Assembly (NCBI GenBank): GCA_021234155.1
Contig: JAJEKV010000072.1
Location: forward strand, 1,039,918-1,103,917
Length of the DNA stretch: 64,000 nt
Source: Isoetes taiwanensis
Lineage: Eukaryota > Streptophyta > Lycopodiopsida > Isoetales > Isoetaceae
Direction of reading: 5' to 3'
The position numbers were made by a program, and so were the translations under genes. How positions within the stretch are numbered: the first letter of the stretch is position 1; the number at the start of each line of letters is the position of its first letter. The notes under the pieces were generated by a model, which searched no databases, was not told the DNA's origin, and saw only the letters and a program-made list of their open reading frames with translations. Below are positions 1 through 11,984 of the stretch, piece after piece.

Positions 1-205
1 CAAGTTGATTCATTAGAAGCCGTGTAGAAGAATCCGTGAACCTGCTGTGATTGGAGAAGCCTGACATTAAGAAGCCGTCTATGCATGAGAGGCATGATCA
101 GGAGAATTGTGATTGGGTTTTTATCTGATGAAGATAATCTCTTTGAAGACATTTATTCCTAGAGATTTTATTCTGATTGATTTGGAGTTCGATTCAAAAG
201 CGGTT
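1..205. other. No gene seen
   Basis: AT-rich sequence with no sustained reading frame or recognisable element. Confidence 0.5.
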
Positions 206-846
206 TTAATTGCAATTCTCGGAGAGATATTGCGAGGGAGCCATTATAGAAAAATCGTGTGGCGAATTTGACAATCTGAATATGGCATTTTGTTGAGCAT
301 CAAACAATCGAATATGGCATTTTGACAATCCCGAATATGGCATTTTTGTTGGCGTAGGCAAGTCTTCATCAAACAATTCTTGAAGGCTTGGCAACTCAAT
401 GTTTGCTAACAAGCGCATTTCTTGCATTGATATCCCGTCTGTTTGCTTCTTGGCGTTGACAAAGTCAAGCATATCTCCATGTTCCTCTAGTTTTGGCAAG
501 TCGTCATCAAACAATTCCTCAAAGTCGAGAGCCTACAACGGTTTGAGTGTCATAGATATCCCCTTTGTTTTGCTTCAAGTCATCATCTTGTGGCGGAGGA
601 ATTGAAATTTTCTTGGGCCAACAAGTCATCCAACATGGCAACTTCTTTCTCCAAAAACAACATACCTTTCATTTGCTCCAAATAATTTGAATTCCTCTAG
701 CTGTTCCGTTTATGCTTCTCCATCTTCTTTTTTGTGTTCTTCATTATTCTAGACTTTTTAACACCTTCACTCTTTGCCGTCTTGCACTTCTTAAGAGCTT
801 CACCTTGCTTGGCCATCTTCATTTCTGTCTTCTTCATTTTGGTGTT
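206..846 (-). pseudogene. Unidentified charged protein, broken
   Basis: Read on the minus strand from an ATG near 831-846, a Lys-rich start (MKMAKQGEALKKCKTAKSEG) leads into an acidic, leucine-rich stretch and ends near 206. At least two frameshifts or stops interrupt it. The last part (206-514) repeats a short theme twice: ELFDDDLPKLEE and LQELFDEDLPTPTK. The composition suggests a soluble, partly coiled-coil protein. I recognise no family. It lies next to transposon-like repeats, so a decayed transposon accessory ORF is possible, but nothing proves it. Confidence 0.25.
275..347. repeat. Three copies of a GAATATGGCATTTT motif
   Basis: The words CGAATATGGCATTTT or GAATATGGCATTTT occur near 277, 309 and 332, separated by short CAAT-containing spacers. 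This is a local short repeat inside the 3' end of the neighbouring minus-strand ORF. Confidence 0.6.
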
Positions 847-2170
847 TACTGTGGAATGGAATGACGGTCTTATATAGGTTGATCATGTGGGCTGACCGTG
901 TAGGATGACTGGGTTGACCGCGTGGCCCGTGTCGTGTCGCGATGGCCAGGTGTGGATTTTTTTGAAACATTAACTTGATGCATCGACGATAATATCTCAA
1001 CGTTAGCGTTAATATCTCAATGATAATATCGGATAATATCCCTTCGATAATATCACGCGATTCACTTCGATGTTCCCTCAAATCGGAATATACGAGTTTG
1101 CGGTTTAGTGAGCTCTGTCTTGTAGTAAGTATTCATAAATCATGTAAGCTAACAATAGTAAGAACCCTCGGCATTATAGCCTTATTTGGTTTTAACACTT
1201 GTGAATGCCCATTCTTGAGTAAGTCTCTCCGTGTTTTAGGGTTTTTCATTTTTAGGTGTGATGCTTCTCTTCTTTCTTTTTCCTCACGATTAGCTCGAAA
1301 CCGCATGCGGACTAGGTTCCAACAGCGTTTGGGGATTCTTGTCCTTGGAGGACCTTATTATTGTCTTGGCCTTCAAAGAAAACCCATGCTATATTGTACA
1401 AAGCTTTTACCCATTTGCAATTTTCGGATGCAAAAGAGCTTATGCATTATCTTAAGGTTCTCTGAAACATCACTCCATTGCGGCAAGGCCCGGCTTTGCC
1501 ATCTCGTCATCTTCTCTTGCTTCCTTTGTGATCGTGATCTCATATAAAGGTGGCCAGGTGTGGGATGAACTTGTTATGTTGTAGCCCGTCTTTTGTCATT
1601 AAATTATGTGGGTCAATTTTTTTTAACATTACCTTATCGTGAGCCATCGATGAGCGGCATATTCACGGCATTGTTTGACCATGTTACGTTATGGATTAAT
1701 ATCAATATTAGCCAAGACTTTTTGTCATTACATTATGTGGGTTTATGATGAATGAAATATTCTTGGCATGACATAACATTTCGTATCGCCAAAAAAATGA
1801 CATGACATGAAATATCCTATGGTCTCCTTCGAGATGAAAAATGAAGTGCCCAAAAAATGACATGACATTTCCTATGGTCTCTATCGGACGTATGGTGCGA
1901 AAAAAGAGCATTGCCATAATAAACATACAATTTTTTTACAAGATCCGGCCATGCATCTTAAGCCATCTTCTTTTGCTTTGTCGTGACCGTGGTCTTATAT
2001 AAGATGATTGTGGTCTATATAAGGTGATCTCGTGGGATGATCGTGGTCTTATTTACGTGGTCCTATATAAGGTGACCATGTGGGATGGCCAGGTGTTCAC
2101 GTTGTAGCCACATCTTTTTCATTACATCATGTGGATTTATGGTTTTTTCAAGCGTTACCTTATCTGCGAG
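845..2170 (+). repeat. Dispersed module with TATATAAGG boxes, three diverged copies
   Basis: Three diverged copies of one module lie near 860-1000, 1540-1660 and 1985-2170. The shared order is a TATATAAGG-like box, GACCATGTGGGATG, GGCCAGGTGTGG, GTTGTAGCCC, CATTACATTATGTGGGTTTAT and ACATTACCTTATC-GAGCC. A partial fourth copy starts near 1715. The third copy carries three extra TATATAAG boxes. The structure suggests promoter or LTR pieces of a transposon family. No coding potential was recognised inside. Confidence 0.5.
1786..1890. repeat. Tandem duplication, period about 60 bp
   Basis: The segment AAAAAATGACATGACAT followed by TTCCTATGGTCTC occurs twice, starting near 1792 and 1853, with minor differences. 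Confidence 0.65.
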
Positions 2171-2290
2171 CCCGACTTGATGTTAGTTATGCCCTAAAGC
2201 CGAGAAAACCGACCAAGCGGCACGATCACGGGCAAAATTCACGCCAGTTGACTTGATGCTAGTTATTCCCTAAAGCCAAAAATCTGCAGA
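2170..2290. repeat. Direct repeat of about 35 bp
   Basis: GACTTGATGTTAGTTATGCC and its variant GACTTGATGCTAGTTATTCC, each followed by CTAAAGCC, lie near 2172 and 2243. The second copy is followed by ATTCACGCC and AATCACGCCCAGG words like those clustered at 26.2 kb. Confidence 0.6.
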
Positions 2291-2935
2291 TGGAAATCAC
2301 GCCCAGGTGCTGCCACTGTGGATTTGATGCTGACCCCGAAGGTGTTTACTAGTGCTTGGTGCCCAGGATGGGCGGTGTCGCCCTCCGCACGTAAGGAATA
2401 GGGGAGAAATTCATTAAATATCCTCAAGGTTAATAAGATGTAATAGGGGAGAAATTTCACATATTCAACATTATACCATATGTTTGAAAAGCATGAAGCT
2501 ATATGCTACAATGAGAGATCACATCTATTTCACAATGCCAAACCAATAATCTATTCTCAAAATGCCACATTGCCCCATTATGGTTCAAATCATCATTAAT
2601 TGTGGACCCGGATATATATTTACTTGATAATGTCGAGAAGATCGTGTCACCATTTTAAGTCTAGGCCTTGATATAACAATTTGCTACAAGATTTCTTACG
2701 ATTCTACAGAAATAGGAAAATGAAACGCATATATTTGAATATTTGACTTCATGCAGCAAATAAATTTAAAGAAGCGATGAAAGTAAATTCAAACAGACTA
2801 GGCTTGCTCTATTATCGATGGAGATGATTTGAGTTTTTGTCTCGCCATGTCTCTAAATTGATTGGCCCTTTTTGCAATTGAAGTTGGAGGTCATCACAAA
2901 TGCTTATTCTAGTTTCTCTCCTCTATCAGCTTGTT

Positions 2936-3240
2936 TCTTCCTTTTTTTTTTGAAGGTAAGAAGTTATTGTATTGATCAGATAGGAAAAATTACAATACAA
3001 TACAAAGATCCCTCATGGATCAGATATAGTTTACGTACAAAGGATTCCATCACGGATCGAGAATATGCGTAGCTAAAGTACACATGAGCCTCTCTCAACC
3101 TCTTCTTCTATCTAACCCGATTACTCTGATATTAACATCTTCCCAATTAAACAGAATACTAAAGAAGCCAAATGCCCATTTTCCACGAGCTCCTTCAAAC
3201 TATGATCAAATTCAATAGCTTTACAACCAAATGCGAGATT
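2936..3240 (-). mobile_element. 3' end of a non-LTR element, minus strand
   Basis: A T-run at about 2940-2950 is followed on the plus strand by GAAGGTAAGAAGTTATTGTA. Read on the minus strand this is an AT-rich 3' UTR ending in poly(A). The same arrangement occurs at 12.42 kb and 15.42 kb. The element body is not recognisable and the upper boundary is a guess. Confidence 0.4.
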
Positions 3241-3249
3241 AAAATAAGA

Positions 3250-3622
3250 TGTTGCCTCTACGAAGAAAATGATGATATTTCCCTATAGTACTTACATGCA
3301 GGGAAGAAGAGCAGGTATTCTGGTAGTACATTCACACCTAGTTCTATGGGCAAGTTATATATAGCTTTGCTATCTGCCCTATTGAGGGGGCTCTTTGTTA
3401 ATTTTTTATCTATAATAATAAAATTGGACTGAATGAGTTGGTAGATAACCCCGAGGCCAATGGCCTTGTTTGATGTATCTATATTTTTATATAGTTTTGT
3501 ATGTAACATGGCCGCCTATGGACCTGAGGGTCTAACCCGTCGAGAGAATAATACATTTACTTATTTACATTTACATTTACATTTACAATAATATACTCCT
3601 ACCATCAAAAAAAAAAAAAAAG
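3250..3622 (+). mobile_element. 3' end of a non-LTR element, plus strand
   Basis: The plus strand carries a LINE-like 3' UTR (GGACCTGAGGGTCTAACCCG near 3519), then a TTTACA microsatellite (about 3555-3588), then an A-run at about 3607-3621. No open reading frame of a known family remains. The call rests on the tail and on similarity to plant LINE 3' ends. Confidence 0.4.
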
Positions 3623-3798
3623 AGAATATTGCATTGTCGGGATCGTCGATCGACCAACTTGTATAGGCTAGACACATAGCCTAGCCACTAGAACTCTCTC
3701 TAAATTCGGCTCACGATATATGGTCTTGATATGGAGGCGTCTTCACGGACACAATCAAATCCCTAGCTTGGCCATCTCAAATAATCTAACATCATGTT

Positions 3799-5359
3799 TT
3801 AAAACTGTGAGTCCACAGATCCAAAACCTCCACGGAGGTAGGAGCCAAGGGACCAAGCCCGGCCGGCGTCTTGAGTAGCTTCGTGCGATGTGGTAGACCA
3901 GTCGCACCAAGAGGGCATAGCGAGCCCGAATCGACTATAAATTTGGGCGGCTCTGGAAGGCATGGCTTTCATCCTCAACAACCCCGTGGGTAACAAAAGC
4001 TTTGTCGGCGTGACTCTCCAATCCACCGACCCGTCTCAAGAAGATGGTGGGCCCTGTTCAATGGGCCAGCGATGATCCTGGCTTCTTCATGGGTAGCGAG
4101 ACAGCGGTAGAGGCTGGAGCCTCGAACGAGGTGGGGTTTATGTCTTTGTTTGTAGTGTGCCATCTTTACACGTTCGAGCATTGTGGTCCCAGAGCTTCCC
4201 GAAACAAGAGTCCAAGTACCCCCTCGGCCTATCCCGTGGCCGTGCATGCAGTGTACTGGATGCACCTATGTGTGTCGTTCTAGCGCGCCCGTGCCGCTGG
4301 GCTTTCTTGTCCTTCCAACAAGCCTGCGTCGTTGCGGGCTCATCGCCCCCAGTGTAAGCCAAGTCGGGGGGCCGAGTGTCGCCCATCTTTGGCCACCTTC
4401 TAGAAATAAACAATGTGTATGTCGAGGGGCGCATCTTTGCGGGGCATGAATCTGTCTCTCTGCAACAAGATCGATATGGGCGAGGGCTTGACCCCAAGTG
4501 CCCGGCGTCAAAAATGCCTTACGGACTGCTCCAAGTCGTTCCCAAGTCGCCAAAGACACCCTTTGGGCCCCACACCTCGACCCCATCTGGAAGAAGCTGG
4601 CTCCACCCGTGCGGGAACAAATGTGGGGTGGCCCCGATCATCTGGCTACTGCCACAGACTATTGTTTTGCATTATGCGTCTGGCGCCTTCCAACTGCGGT
4701 CACCGGCGAATGGATGCATCCCAATACATGACGGCGGAAATTCCACCCCGGTACTTGTAGGCTGGGTGTGACCTCTACCATCCCGCCCCGGATAAGTGGC
4801 CGGGAGGGAGGTCTTTGGATGGCGTGAGGAGGATGTGAGGACCACCTTAGTGCGGCGGGTTGACCGCATGTCTATCGCTGGCGAGGGTGTCCAGGGAGCA
4901 TCTAGGTGTGCACATGCCCTCTATTGTATGGGCCAAGAGGTCCACATCATCCGCATAGATGAGCTGCGGATGACACAGTGCAAAAGTTTGTATCCGATCC
5001 CCCATTGGCGGCAAGCTAGGCTTCCAAGCGGTCAATGTAAAGTCCAAAGAGTGTGGGTGAGAGGACAACCTTGCCCTACTCAATGTTGCCGGGCAAATGG
5101 CCCCGTCCTTAGGTTGCATGCGATGCAATGCGGCTCTAAATCTGCGATCACGGCCACCTGCGTTACTGCCAGTCCACGAGGCCCCCGGATGGTGCAATCT
5201 AAGCCCTTTTTTCAGAATGCAGGTGTCGAAAGCTTTTGCAAAGTCCACAAAAGCGAAAGATCTGAGGTCCCCAAGCCCGAGAAGAGAGAAGAGAGAGGAG
5301 AGAGAGAGAGGGGAAGGAGAGAGAGGAGAGAGAGAAGAGTCAGGTTTCGCACTCTTCAT
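3799..5359 (-). pseudogene. LINE reverse transcriptase, decayed
   Basis: On the minus strand, 4847-5359 encodes FVDFAKAFDT (RT motif A) and, about 110 residues later, LIYADDVDLLAHT (motif C with the catalytic YADD). The frame is otherwise compressed and mutated. Fragments consistent with the post-RT region continue in changing frames down to about 3799. The motif pair is typical of non-LTR retrotransposons with no intact catalytic core between motifs. The element lacks a recognisable endonuclease and a clear poly(A) end. It is GC-rich compared with its AT-rich surroundings, so it may have been a recent or GC-biased family before decay. Confidence 0.7.
5275..5345. repeat. GA-rich simple sequence
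   Basis: An imperfect GAGA/GGAGA tract of about 70 bp lies just 5' of the LINE RT motif A. On the minus strand it reads as Ser/Leu/Pro low complexity. Confidence 0.8.
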
Positions 5360-5479
5360 ACCTCTTAGCCTCGATTGTAAGCCCTAAAACAAACCTTTTA
5401 GTTCCTCTGCGCCTTCCAGTCCTCCGGTGCTTTCGACTTTTCGTCTTCCGCCTTTGGCATCTCTCTTCGTTCATCATTC

Positions 5480-5975
5480 CCATGGCTGCCCCAAGATTTT
5501 CTACACTTCAAACTCTTTGCTCCCAAGGATCAGAGCCCTTTTGCATCGTATCTTTCTTGGCGCCCACTTTCCGTGAAGCCCTTGTTGGCCCGATAAAGAA
5601 GTCGGCTGAAGCGACACCGGCTTTCTGAATTCTCTCAAAGGAACTTAGGCTCCAAATCACACCCGATTCTTCTGGCTGAGTTCATCGCCAATATTGTTAA
5701 AACGGTGAGGATGAGGCGTGAAAGAAAGATCGGATGTGACGGATGGCAAAGGACACCCATTAATGTTCGTGGGAAAGAAGGAATGGCATTCAATCTTTGG
5801 CGACTCGGCGTGGGATATCATTAAAGGAATGTGTCGGAAAGGTACCATGGCTAGATATGCGGCGGGAGAAACAATTCTCATTTTAGAAAGCGACCTTGCA
5901 TTGCAAACCGTTGGCGATTTGTGTGATTGGTCCACGTCGACAAAGGGAGTTCCTCGATTGGCTATATAAGGCCTA
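5480..5975 (+). pseudogene. Unidentified frame-shifted ORF with downstream TATATAAG
   Basis: An ATG near 5481 opens MAAPRFSTLQTLC. Open stretches in other frames continue to about 5969, including one of 83 codons from 5718. They join only if frameshifts are assumed. A TATATAAG box sits at about 5963. I recognise no protein family. Confidence 0.2.
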
Positions 5976-6284
5976 ACCGAGAGGAAGCGAAGGCATCCGA
6001 TGGCTTCGGTATGGCTGCTGGCGGCTTGAGCGAAGATTGCACCATGCCCACTAACCTGTCGAGGAGTGGATCACTTGTAAGATGAATTATGCGGATCTCT
6101 GGCGCTACCAATCAACATTAACATGGGCCGTGGTGTCTTAGGGATGGCTGAACATCGGGCAGAGACCAGCGGGGATGGAGGTGGTTCTGCACCGCCCTTC
6201 CGGGATCCGGGGGCGAGAACCTCTACCATCTCCCTCGCATCACCTCCGCTTTCCGGGCCGGGTAGAGGGGTTTCCTCTTAGGAC
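5976..6284. other. No gene seen
   Basis: Mixed-composition sequence between the unidentified ORF and the Gypsy integrase remnant. It could include degraded Gypsy 3' sequence, but I see no LTR. Confidence 0.4.
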
Positions 6285-7836
6285 TTAGTAGATGGGGCTC
6301 ACGAGCCCATTTTTTGTATATAGGCGATTGCCCATAAGCGAGAAAATAGCTTTGGCTGCGCCCACATTTTGTAAAAAATCTCCACTATAATATAATCTAC
6401 CCTTTCTAGTCACTTTTACGTGGTGTGTGCTTCTTGAATCAGTCTCTGTGTGTTGATGTTTACTTTTACGTGTGATGAAATGCTTTGAGGCGAAAACCAT
6501 TAACCAATGTAGGTAATGGAGTGCCATCTAACTTCGGCTAGTTGGAAAACGGGGTCTAACTACTTGAACAATTTGATAAGGGGCCAAACCAGCGAAACTT
6601 GAGTTTACAGGAAAGTTTTTGTACACGGAATCATAAAGAAGAACCAAATCTCCTTCTTTGAATGTTTTTGTCTTCAAGCGTTTGTCATGTAAAGATTTTT
6701 GCAAAAGCATTTGTCCATGAAGAACACGAATATAAGCATCCCTTAAGAAGTTCATCCAAAGCTGTTCTAATTGATAGACCCCCGTTCTTTGAGAGAGCAT
6801 TTGGTGGATTATGAGCGTGCTTGATTGAAAAACGGAGTGTTGGAAGGATATATTCAAATGGCATGAGAGCTTCGACCATAAACCAATTTAAAAGGAGTGT
6901 GACCCGTAGCAATCTTGAAACAAGTATTGTAGGCCCAAAAACGATAGGAAGTTTTATGCGCTTGTGCTGTGCGGGAAGCGTCACAAATTTTTCTTGAGAA
7001 TGGTGACCCGGAGTTTTGTTGGTGCTTTACGCCAACCCATTGCCTTGAGGATAGTAAGGTGTGCTCTTGTGATGATGTATCGGGGAGATAATCCGTCGGC
7101 TCTTTGATAGTATGATTGATGGAAATGAACACCCGCGGTCCTTGACCCCACTCAGGTGGGGCGGCCGAATCGGCGTGATAATTTGTTGATAGAGGACTCA
7201 TTTTGTAACGGCGGCGGTGTTGTTAAGAAGTGCACAAGCTTAAGCCCATTTGGTGGCGTAGTCGGTGAGAACGGAATGTATGTCGAGGCACGAAAGTGTG
7301 CAGCGAAGGAAGGATCTATAGGTCCCACAAAGTCCATTCCCCATTTCTTTGAAGGGAAGTGGCGTGGCGGCCGGCGTCAAGAAATCCGTCCGCGGGCCGT
7401 GGGCGTCCCACCCGTGGCAAAGCGTCACCGCGTCTTGAGCGTGGGCGTGAGCATCTTTGAAGGCGTGGGCCAATAATACCCAGGAAGAAGGATTTTTGCG
7501 TCGCGTGGTGGTGTCACCATGAAATGACCACCACCGGCCCTTGATGAGCTTCCGAACAATGTGCGGAACTTCATGAGGTAGAACACAAATGAAGGATGGT
7601 GTCCTTACCCTTTTGTAAAGATGTCCCAAGAACCATGGTGTGTAGTCCGCGGACCTCTGGGAGAAATTGATGGCGGCAGGATTGTCGCCTGGCGGAGAGA
7701 GCGTCTCATCTTCTGGTGGAAGAGCACCTGTGAGGAGGTACTGCTGAAAATCATGGAACCAATGTGGTGTTGCCGTGGTAAAATCACAATGTAAGCTACA
7801 AAAGAAAATCCATTGTCGAATGAAACATTGTAACAT
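6285..7836 (-). pseudogene. Gypsy retrotransposon integrase region, decayed
   Basis: On the minus strand, about 7480-7600 gives the integrase zinc-binding region (VLPHEVPHIVRKL, then HGDTTTRK, then HAHAQDAVT). Next come MDFVGPIDPS and LTDYATKWA, typical of the catalytic core start. Then follow FWAYNTCFKIATGHTPFKLV and the C-terminal KTFKEGDLVLLYDSVYKNFP of Ty3/Gypsy integrases. Several frameshifts separate these blocks. Reverse transcriptase, which should lie at higher coordinates, is absent, and no LTR was found. This is an internal fragment of one element and is not active. Confidence 0.85.
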
Positions 7837-7839
7837 TCA

Positions 7840-8641
7840 AATCTTTCAACAATTAGGTAAAGAATTCATACACCAAAGTCCGTTGTAAAAACCAAGTATT
7901 CCCATGTAATTGACTGCGAGGCAATCGCAAGGCGAAGGGTGGCTCCTCCATAACTTATTTGCCGTTCATCCCCTGCAAAGTTAGGGCGGGAAGTGGTGAT
8001 TCGGCATGTCCCAGAAGCTATAAATGGCCGCTCCTGATTAACACATCGTTTAAGAAGCTTGGAAAACCCGGCATTGGCTATGGCGCCCGTGATGGCCCAG
8101 ACAGTATGATTGTCGCGGCGATAAAAGGAGAACTCCCGGCGCCGCTAATTAATCGGAGTTAAAGTGACCTGCGTCGAGTCACTTTAACTTTAGATATCGT
8201 AGTGAATTTTAACGGTCTAGTTAATTTTGTGTTAACAGCATATTAACTGCGATGTTGAGTGTGAAAGAAGGTTTGGTTAAGGTTTTCCGTTAAAAAAAAG
8301 TTAACCACCACTAACTAATATTATGCTAACTTAACTTGTGGTGTGAAGAGTGTTGTGGTTAAAAATGCTAACTTAACCTAACTTAATGGCTGGTCTGAAT
8401 AAACCCTTACTAGTTAGATTTAGTTAACATAAAATTCAGATACTTACTCAGCACGCTATTGTAAAGCATATTAGAAACGTGGAAGATGATCTGGAGTCAG
8501 TATTGCAATCCAACGAACGTCGAAATTTGAACTTTCGATTAACCATTAAACCATGGCTATGGCGATCGGCCGCAATTTCCTGGTCGATTTCCTTGCACAA
8601 ATATGACCATTCCTCTCATTCCGTCGGCATAGCTTCATCTG
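7840..8641. other. Intergenic, AT-rich, upstream of PAO
   Basis: The stretch 8160-8440 is rich in TTAACT/AGTTAA words in both orientations (for example CTAACTTAACTTG and CTAACTTAACCTAACTTAA). PAO starts at 8642, so the last few hundred bases should hold its promoter and 5' UTR. No clear TATA box was singled out. Confidence 0.4.
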
Positions 8642-11157
8642 ATGGCAAATCTAATTTCACCTCCTTATAGCTGCTTCGCTTTACTAGTTAACCCTGTTAC
8701 TTTGCCAAAATCCCGATCCAGAGGACAAAAACTCGCTGCCCATCAACGTTTTACTCAATCTTATGCCAATCCGGCCTCTTTCCAGCCCAATATTTCGTTT
8801 CGAATTGGTCATAGAAAGAGATTAGTCTCTGCCCAAGCCACCGTTGCAGCACCTGCAAATGAGACAGAGGATATTTCTGAAGTGAACGAAGAGACAGATA
8901 CAGGGGATGCAGAGGAAAAGTTTGTATGGCGAGATCATTGGTATCCTGTATCTCTTATCGAAGATTTAGATCCATCTATGCCAACCCCGTTTCAGCTGCT
9001 AGGCATGGAGCTGGTTTTATGGAAGGATCAAGGAAAATGGAGAGCTTTCTCAGACAAATGTCCCCATCGGCTTGCACCCCTCTCGGTACTGTACTATTGC
9101 TTTCTTTTAAGAGAGAATATTGGGAGAATGAGTAACATGAACAAGTCATGTTAAGAAATATGAACAAGTCATGTTTGTATGGAATGTTATATATTCAAGG
9201 AAACATCTGTTTATGACTGGAAGAACCAGAATATAGGGAACAGATTGAGTAACATAAGATAAAAGAATATAAAAAAGTTTTGTTTATGTTGGTACAGGAG
9301 GGAAGGATCGATGAGGATGGTTGGCTTCAGTGTTCGTATCATGGCTGGTCATTCAAAGGAGATGGTTCATGTGGGCGGATCCCTCAGGCAGCTTCAGAAG
9401 GTCCTGAAGCAAAGGCTGTTTCATCTAAACGAGCCTGTGCTATTAGCTTTCCTACTCTTGAATCCCAAGGTTTACTCTTTGTATGGCCTGATGAAAATGG
9501 ATGGGAAAGGGCCCAGAAAACTGCTCCTCCCAAGTTAATATCAAACCCTTCATTGCATCACTTTCTTCATGCTTGTTCTAGCAGATCGTATTGAAAGGTT
9601 GTTTTTATTTTTAGGTTACCAGACGTCTTCAATGACCCTCGATTTTCTACTGTCACAATACAGCGTGATCTGTATTATGGTTATGACACTCTTATGGAAA
9701 ATGTCTCGGATCCTTCTCATATTGATTTTGCTCATCACAAGGTACTTCTATATCAAACGTTTACTTCAGGAATGATTGTTTATATCGTTCATTAATCTGT
9801 TCTCTCACTCCATATATAGGTGACAGGGAGAAGAGATAGGGCAAAGCCATTGCCATTTCAGGTTCAGAAAAGTGGGCCATGGGGTTTCATTGGTTCCAGT
9901 TCAAGCTCTCCAAAAATCACCTCAGAGTTTTATGCTCCATGTTATTTTGTCAATAAGTAGGAGCTTTTCCTTTCAAGCTTCTTAGTGGTAACTGATGAAT
10001 TGAGATTTTAGTTTCCTATAAAGACTGAAGAATGTAGGCTCAATTACGATCTTTTGAGATTTTAGTTTTCTATAAAGATTGAAGGATGTATAGGCTCAAT
10101 CAAGAATCATGATCTTTGTAAAGTACAAATTCTCGTAACAATGAGTTATTGATGAACTTTTTACTGGTTTCCAGGATCGAAATACCTGCTGGTCTACCCA
10201 TAGGAGAGAAGACATGGGTGATATGGATCTGTTCATTCAATATTCCAATGGCCCCAGGCAGGACACGGTCAATAGTTTGTAGTGCTCGTAATTTCTTCCA
10301 ATTCCTCATGCCTGGGTCTGCATGGTGGCAGGTGATTCTTCCTTGCATTTGCAATAAGAACCAAGTTATTTGAATCCAAATTACCTATAAAATGGTCAAA
10401 AGATCGATACAGCTTGGTAATATGGTTAGGGCTATGTTTGAGATCATTAAATAATTAAAACAATACACCTTAACCACATCTTGGTAATATAGTTAGAAGT
10501 ATGTTTGACATCATTAACAAATTAGCATTCAAATTATTTGCAGCTGGTACCTCGATGGCATGAGCATTGGACATCTAACAAAGTATATGATGGGGACATG
10601 ATTGTCCTTCAAGGCCAGGAAAAAGCATTTCTCTCCAGCCCTGGCGCCAATATTGCTGATGTTAACAAGCAATATACAAAGTTGACATTTACCCCTACAC
10701 AGGCAGACAGGTTTGTTCTGGCATTTAGGAATTGGCTCCGACGACATGGAAACAGCGAACCAGAATGGTTTGCTGGAGTTGACAAAAGTCAGCCACTTCC
10801 ATCAACAGTGTTATCAAAGAGAGAGGTAGATCAACGGCATCAAAAAAAGCCATCCAATTTTGTGTTTTTAAGTGTTTTGATTTTAATTCATTTTTGTTGC
10901 AGATGCTTGACAGACTTGGTCAGCATACCCTCAAATGTTCATCATGTAGACAAGCTCTAGAAGGATTTCAAACCATGCAAAAGCTGCTTTTAGGATCGAC
11001 TGTCGTCTTTGCAGCTGTGGCTGGGGTTCCCTCTGACATGACAGTTCGAATTATTTTGGCAGTTGCAGCACTCCTCAGTGCTAGTCTATGTTACATTCTG
11101 AAAGATGCAGAGAGCAACTTCATATTCAAAGACTATGTGCATTCAAAAATAGACTGA
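8642..11157 (+). CDS. PAO: Pheophorbide a oxygenase, chloroplast
   Basis: Rieske-type monooxygenase that opens the pheophorbide a ring to red chlorophyll catabolite at the plastid envelope, the committed step of chlorophyll breakdown (family knowledge). Exons: 8642-9085, 9298-9533, 9615-9741, 9820-9956, 10175-10331, 10544-10825 and 10903-11157. All introns are GT-AG and phases agree, giving about 545 residues, close to Arabidopsis PAO (537). Residues 1 to about 75 form a Ser/Arg-rich transit peptide. The Rieske centre is C140-x-H142 and C160-x2-H163. Mononuclear iron ligands are D259, H262 and H267 in NVSDPSHIDFAHH. The C-terminus has the redox CxxC of this family (C473, C476) and two membrane helices (about 490-505 and 512-530). 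The run VTGRRDRAKPLPF and the ending DYVHSKID favour PAO over TIC55, PTC52 or CAO. No lesion was seen. Confidence 0.95.
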
Positions 11158-11257
11158 AAGAATCAGAAGAGTGTTAAAAAGATCTGCTTTCAACTCCAAT
11201 GTGTATAGAATGTGTACAATAGATTCAAAATGTACATATGCCTATCATTGTAACAAG

Positions 11258-11263
11258 AATAAA
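11258..11263 (+). terminator. PAO polyadenylation signal candidate
   Basis: AATAAA about 100 bp after the PAO stop codon, in an AT-rich context. Plant poly(A) signals are weakly conserved, so this is only positional support. Confidence 0.45.
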
Positions 11264-11299
11264 TAATATATTTTATTCATGTGTTTTAGTTGTATTTTA

Positions 11300-11940
11300 A
11301 ACATAGCTTTTGGTAACAAGTATTAAAGTTTGCTTTGACTTGGCTGCGTTTACAAAAGCTACAAGTAAAGTAAACTGTATCATAACTGGGTCGCTATTAT
11401 TTCCGATGGTGCAATTTCCTACAGCCACATCATTTACATCGATTTCAAGGATGATAATTTGTGCGATCATTTTGTATGACTGCGTCGCAACTTCACAAAA
11501 CGACGAGAGACGCTCCTCAATAACGATATTGTAAGGGTAATGCGATTGGTACATGATTCTCTGCTGACAACTCTTGGCTAATGCCGGCCATTGCCACATT
11601 GATAATCATGTCCGAGTTGACACATCTTCAAGTGGATCAATCTACAATTTTGTATATAACAATTTCACTTCGGATGACATTTCCATGGTGGAAACAGGCC
11701 AACACATGGAGGCGCAAAGGCATGTTCACACTAATGTCATCCGAAGTGACACTCTTAAAATGTGGAAGCAATTTTGGGTTGATTTCTTAGTGGTCAAAAA
11801 AGAATGAAAAACAGAGCGTAAAGTAAAGCAAGATGAAGAAAAGGAACATTGATAAAATAGCAGAATGTTGTCTAAAATGCAATTTAGGGAAAGAAACTAT
11901 GCCACGTGGCCATTTGGCAAATAATGCACAATTCAACTGA
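11300..11940. other. No gene seen
   Basis: Only short chance frames are present. The words GTGACACTC-like and TCATCCGAAGTGA near 11665 and 11735 form a short imperfect inverted pair (CACTTCGGATGACATT against AATGTCATCCGAAGTG), possibly a small foldback. Confidence 0.4.
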
Positions 11941-11945
11941 AATTT

Positions 11946-11984
<39 letters not shown>

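Noticed and set aside
4044-4771. Multiple plus-strand ORFs of 66-131 codons
   Set aside because: They overlap the GC-rich minus-strand LINE remnant. High GC lowers stop frequency, and none matches a known family.
7156-7476. Plus-strand 106-codon ORF
   Set aside because: It is antisense to clear Gypsy integrase text on the minus strand.
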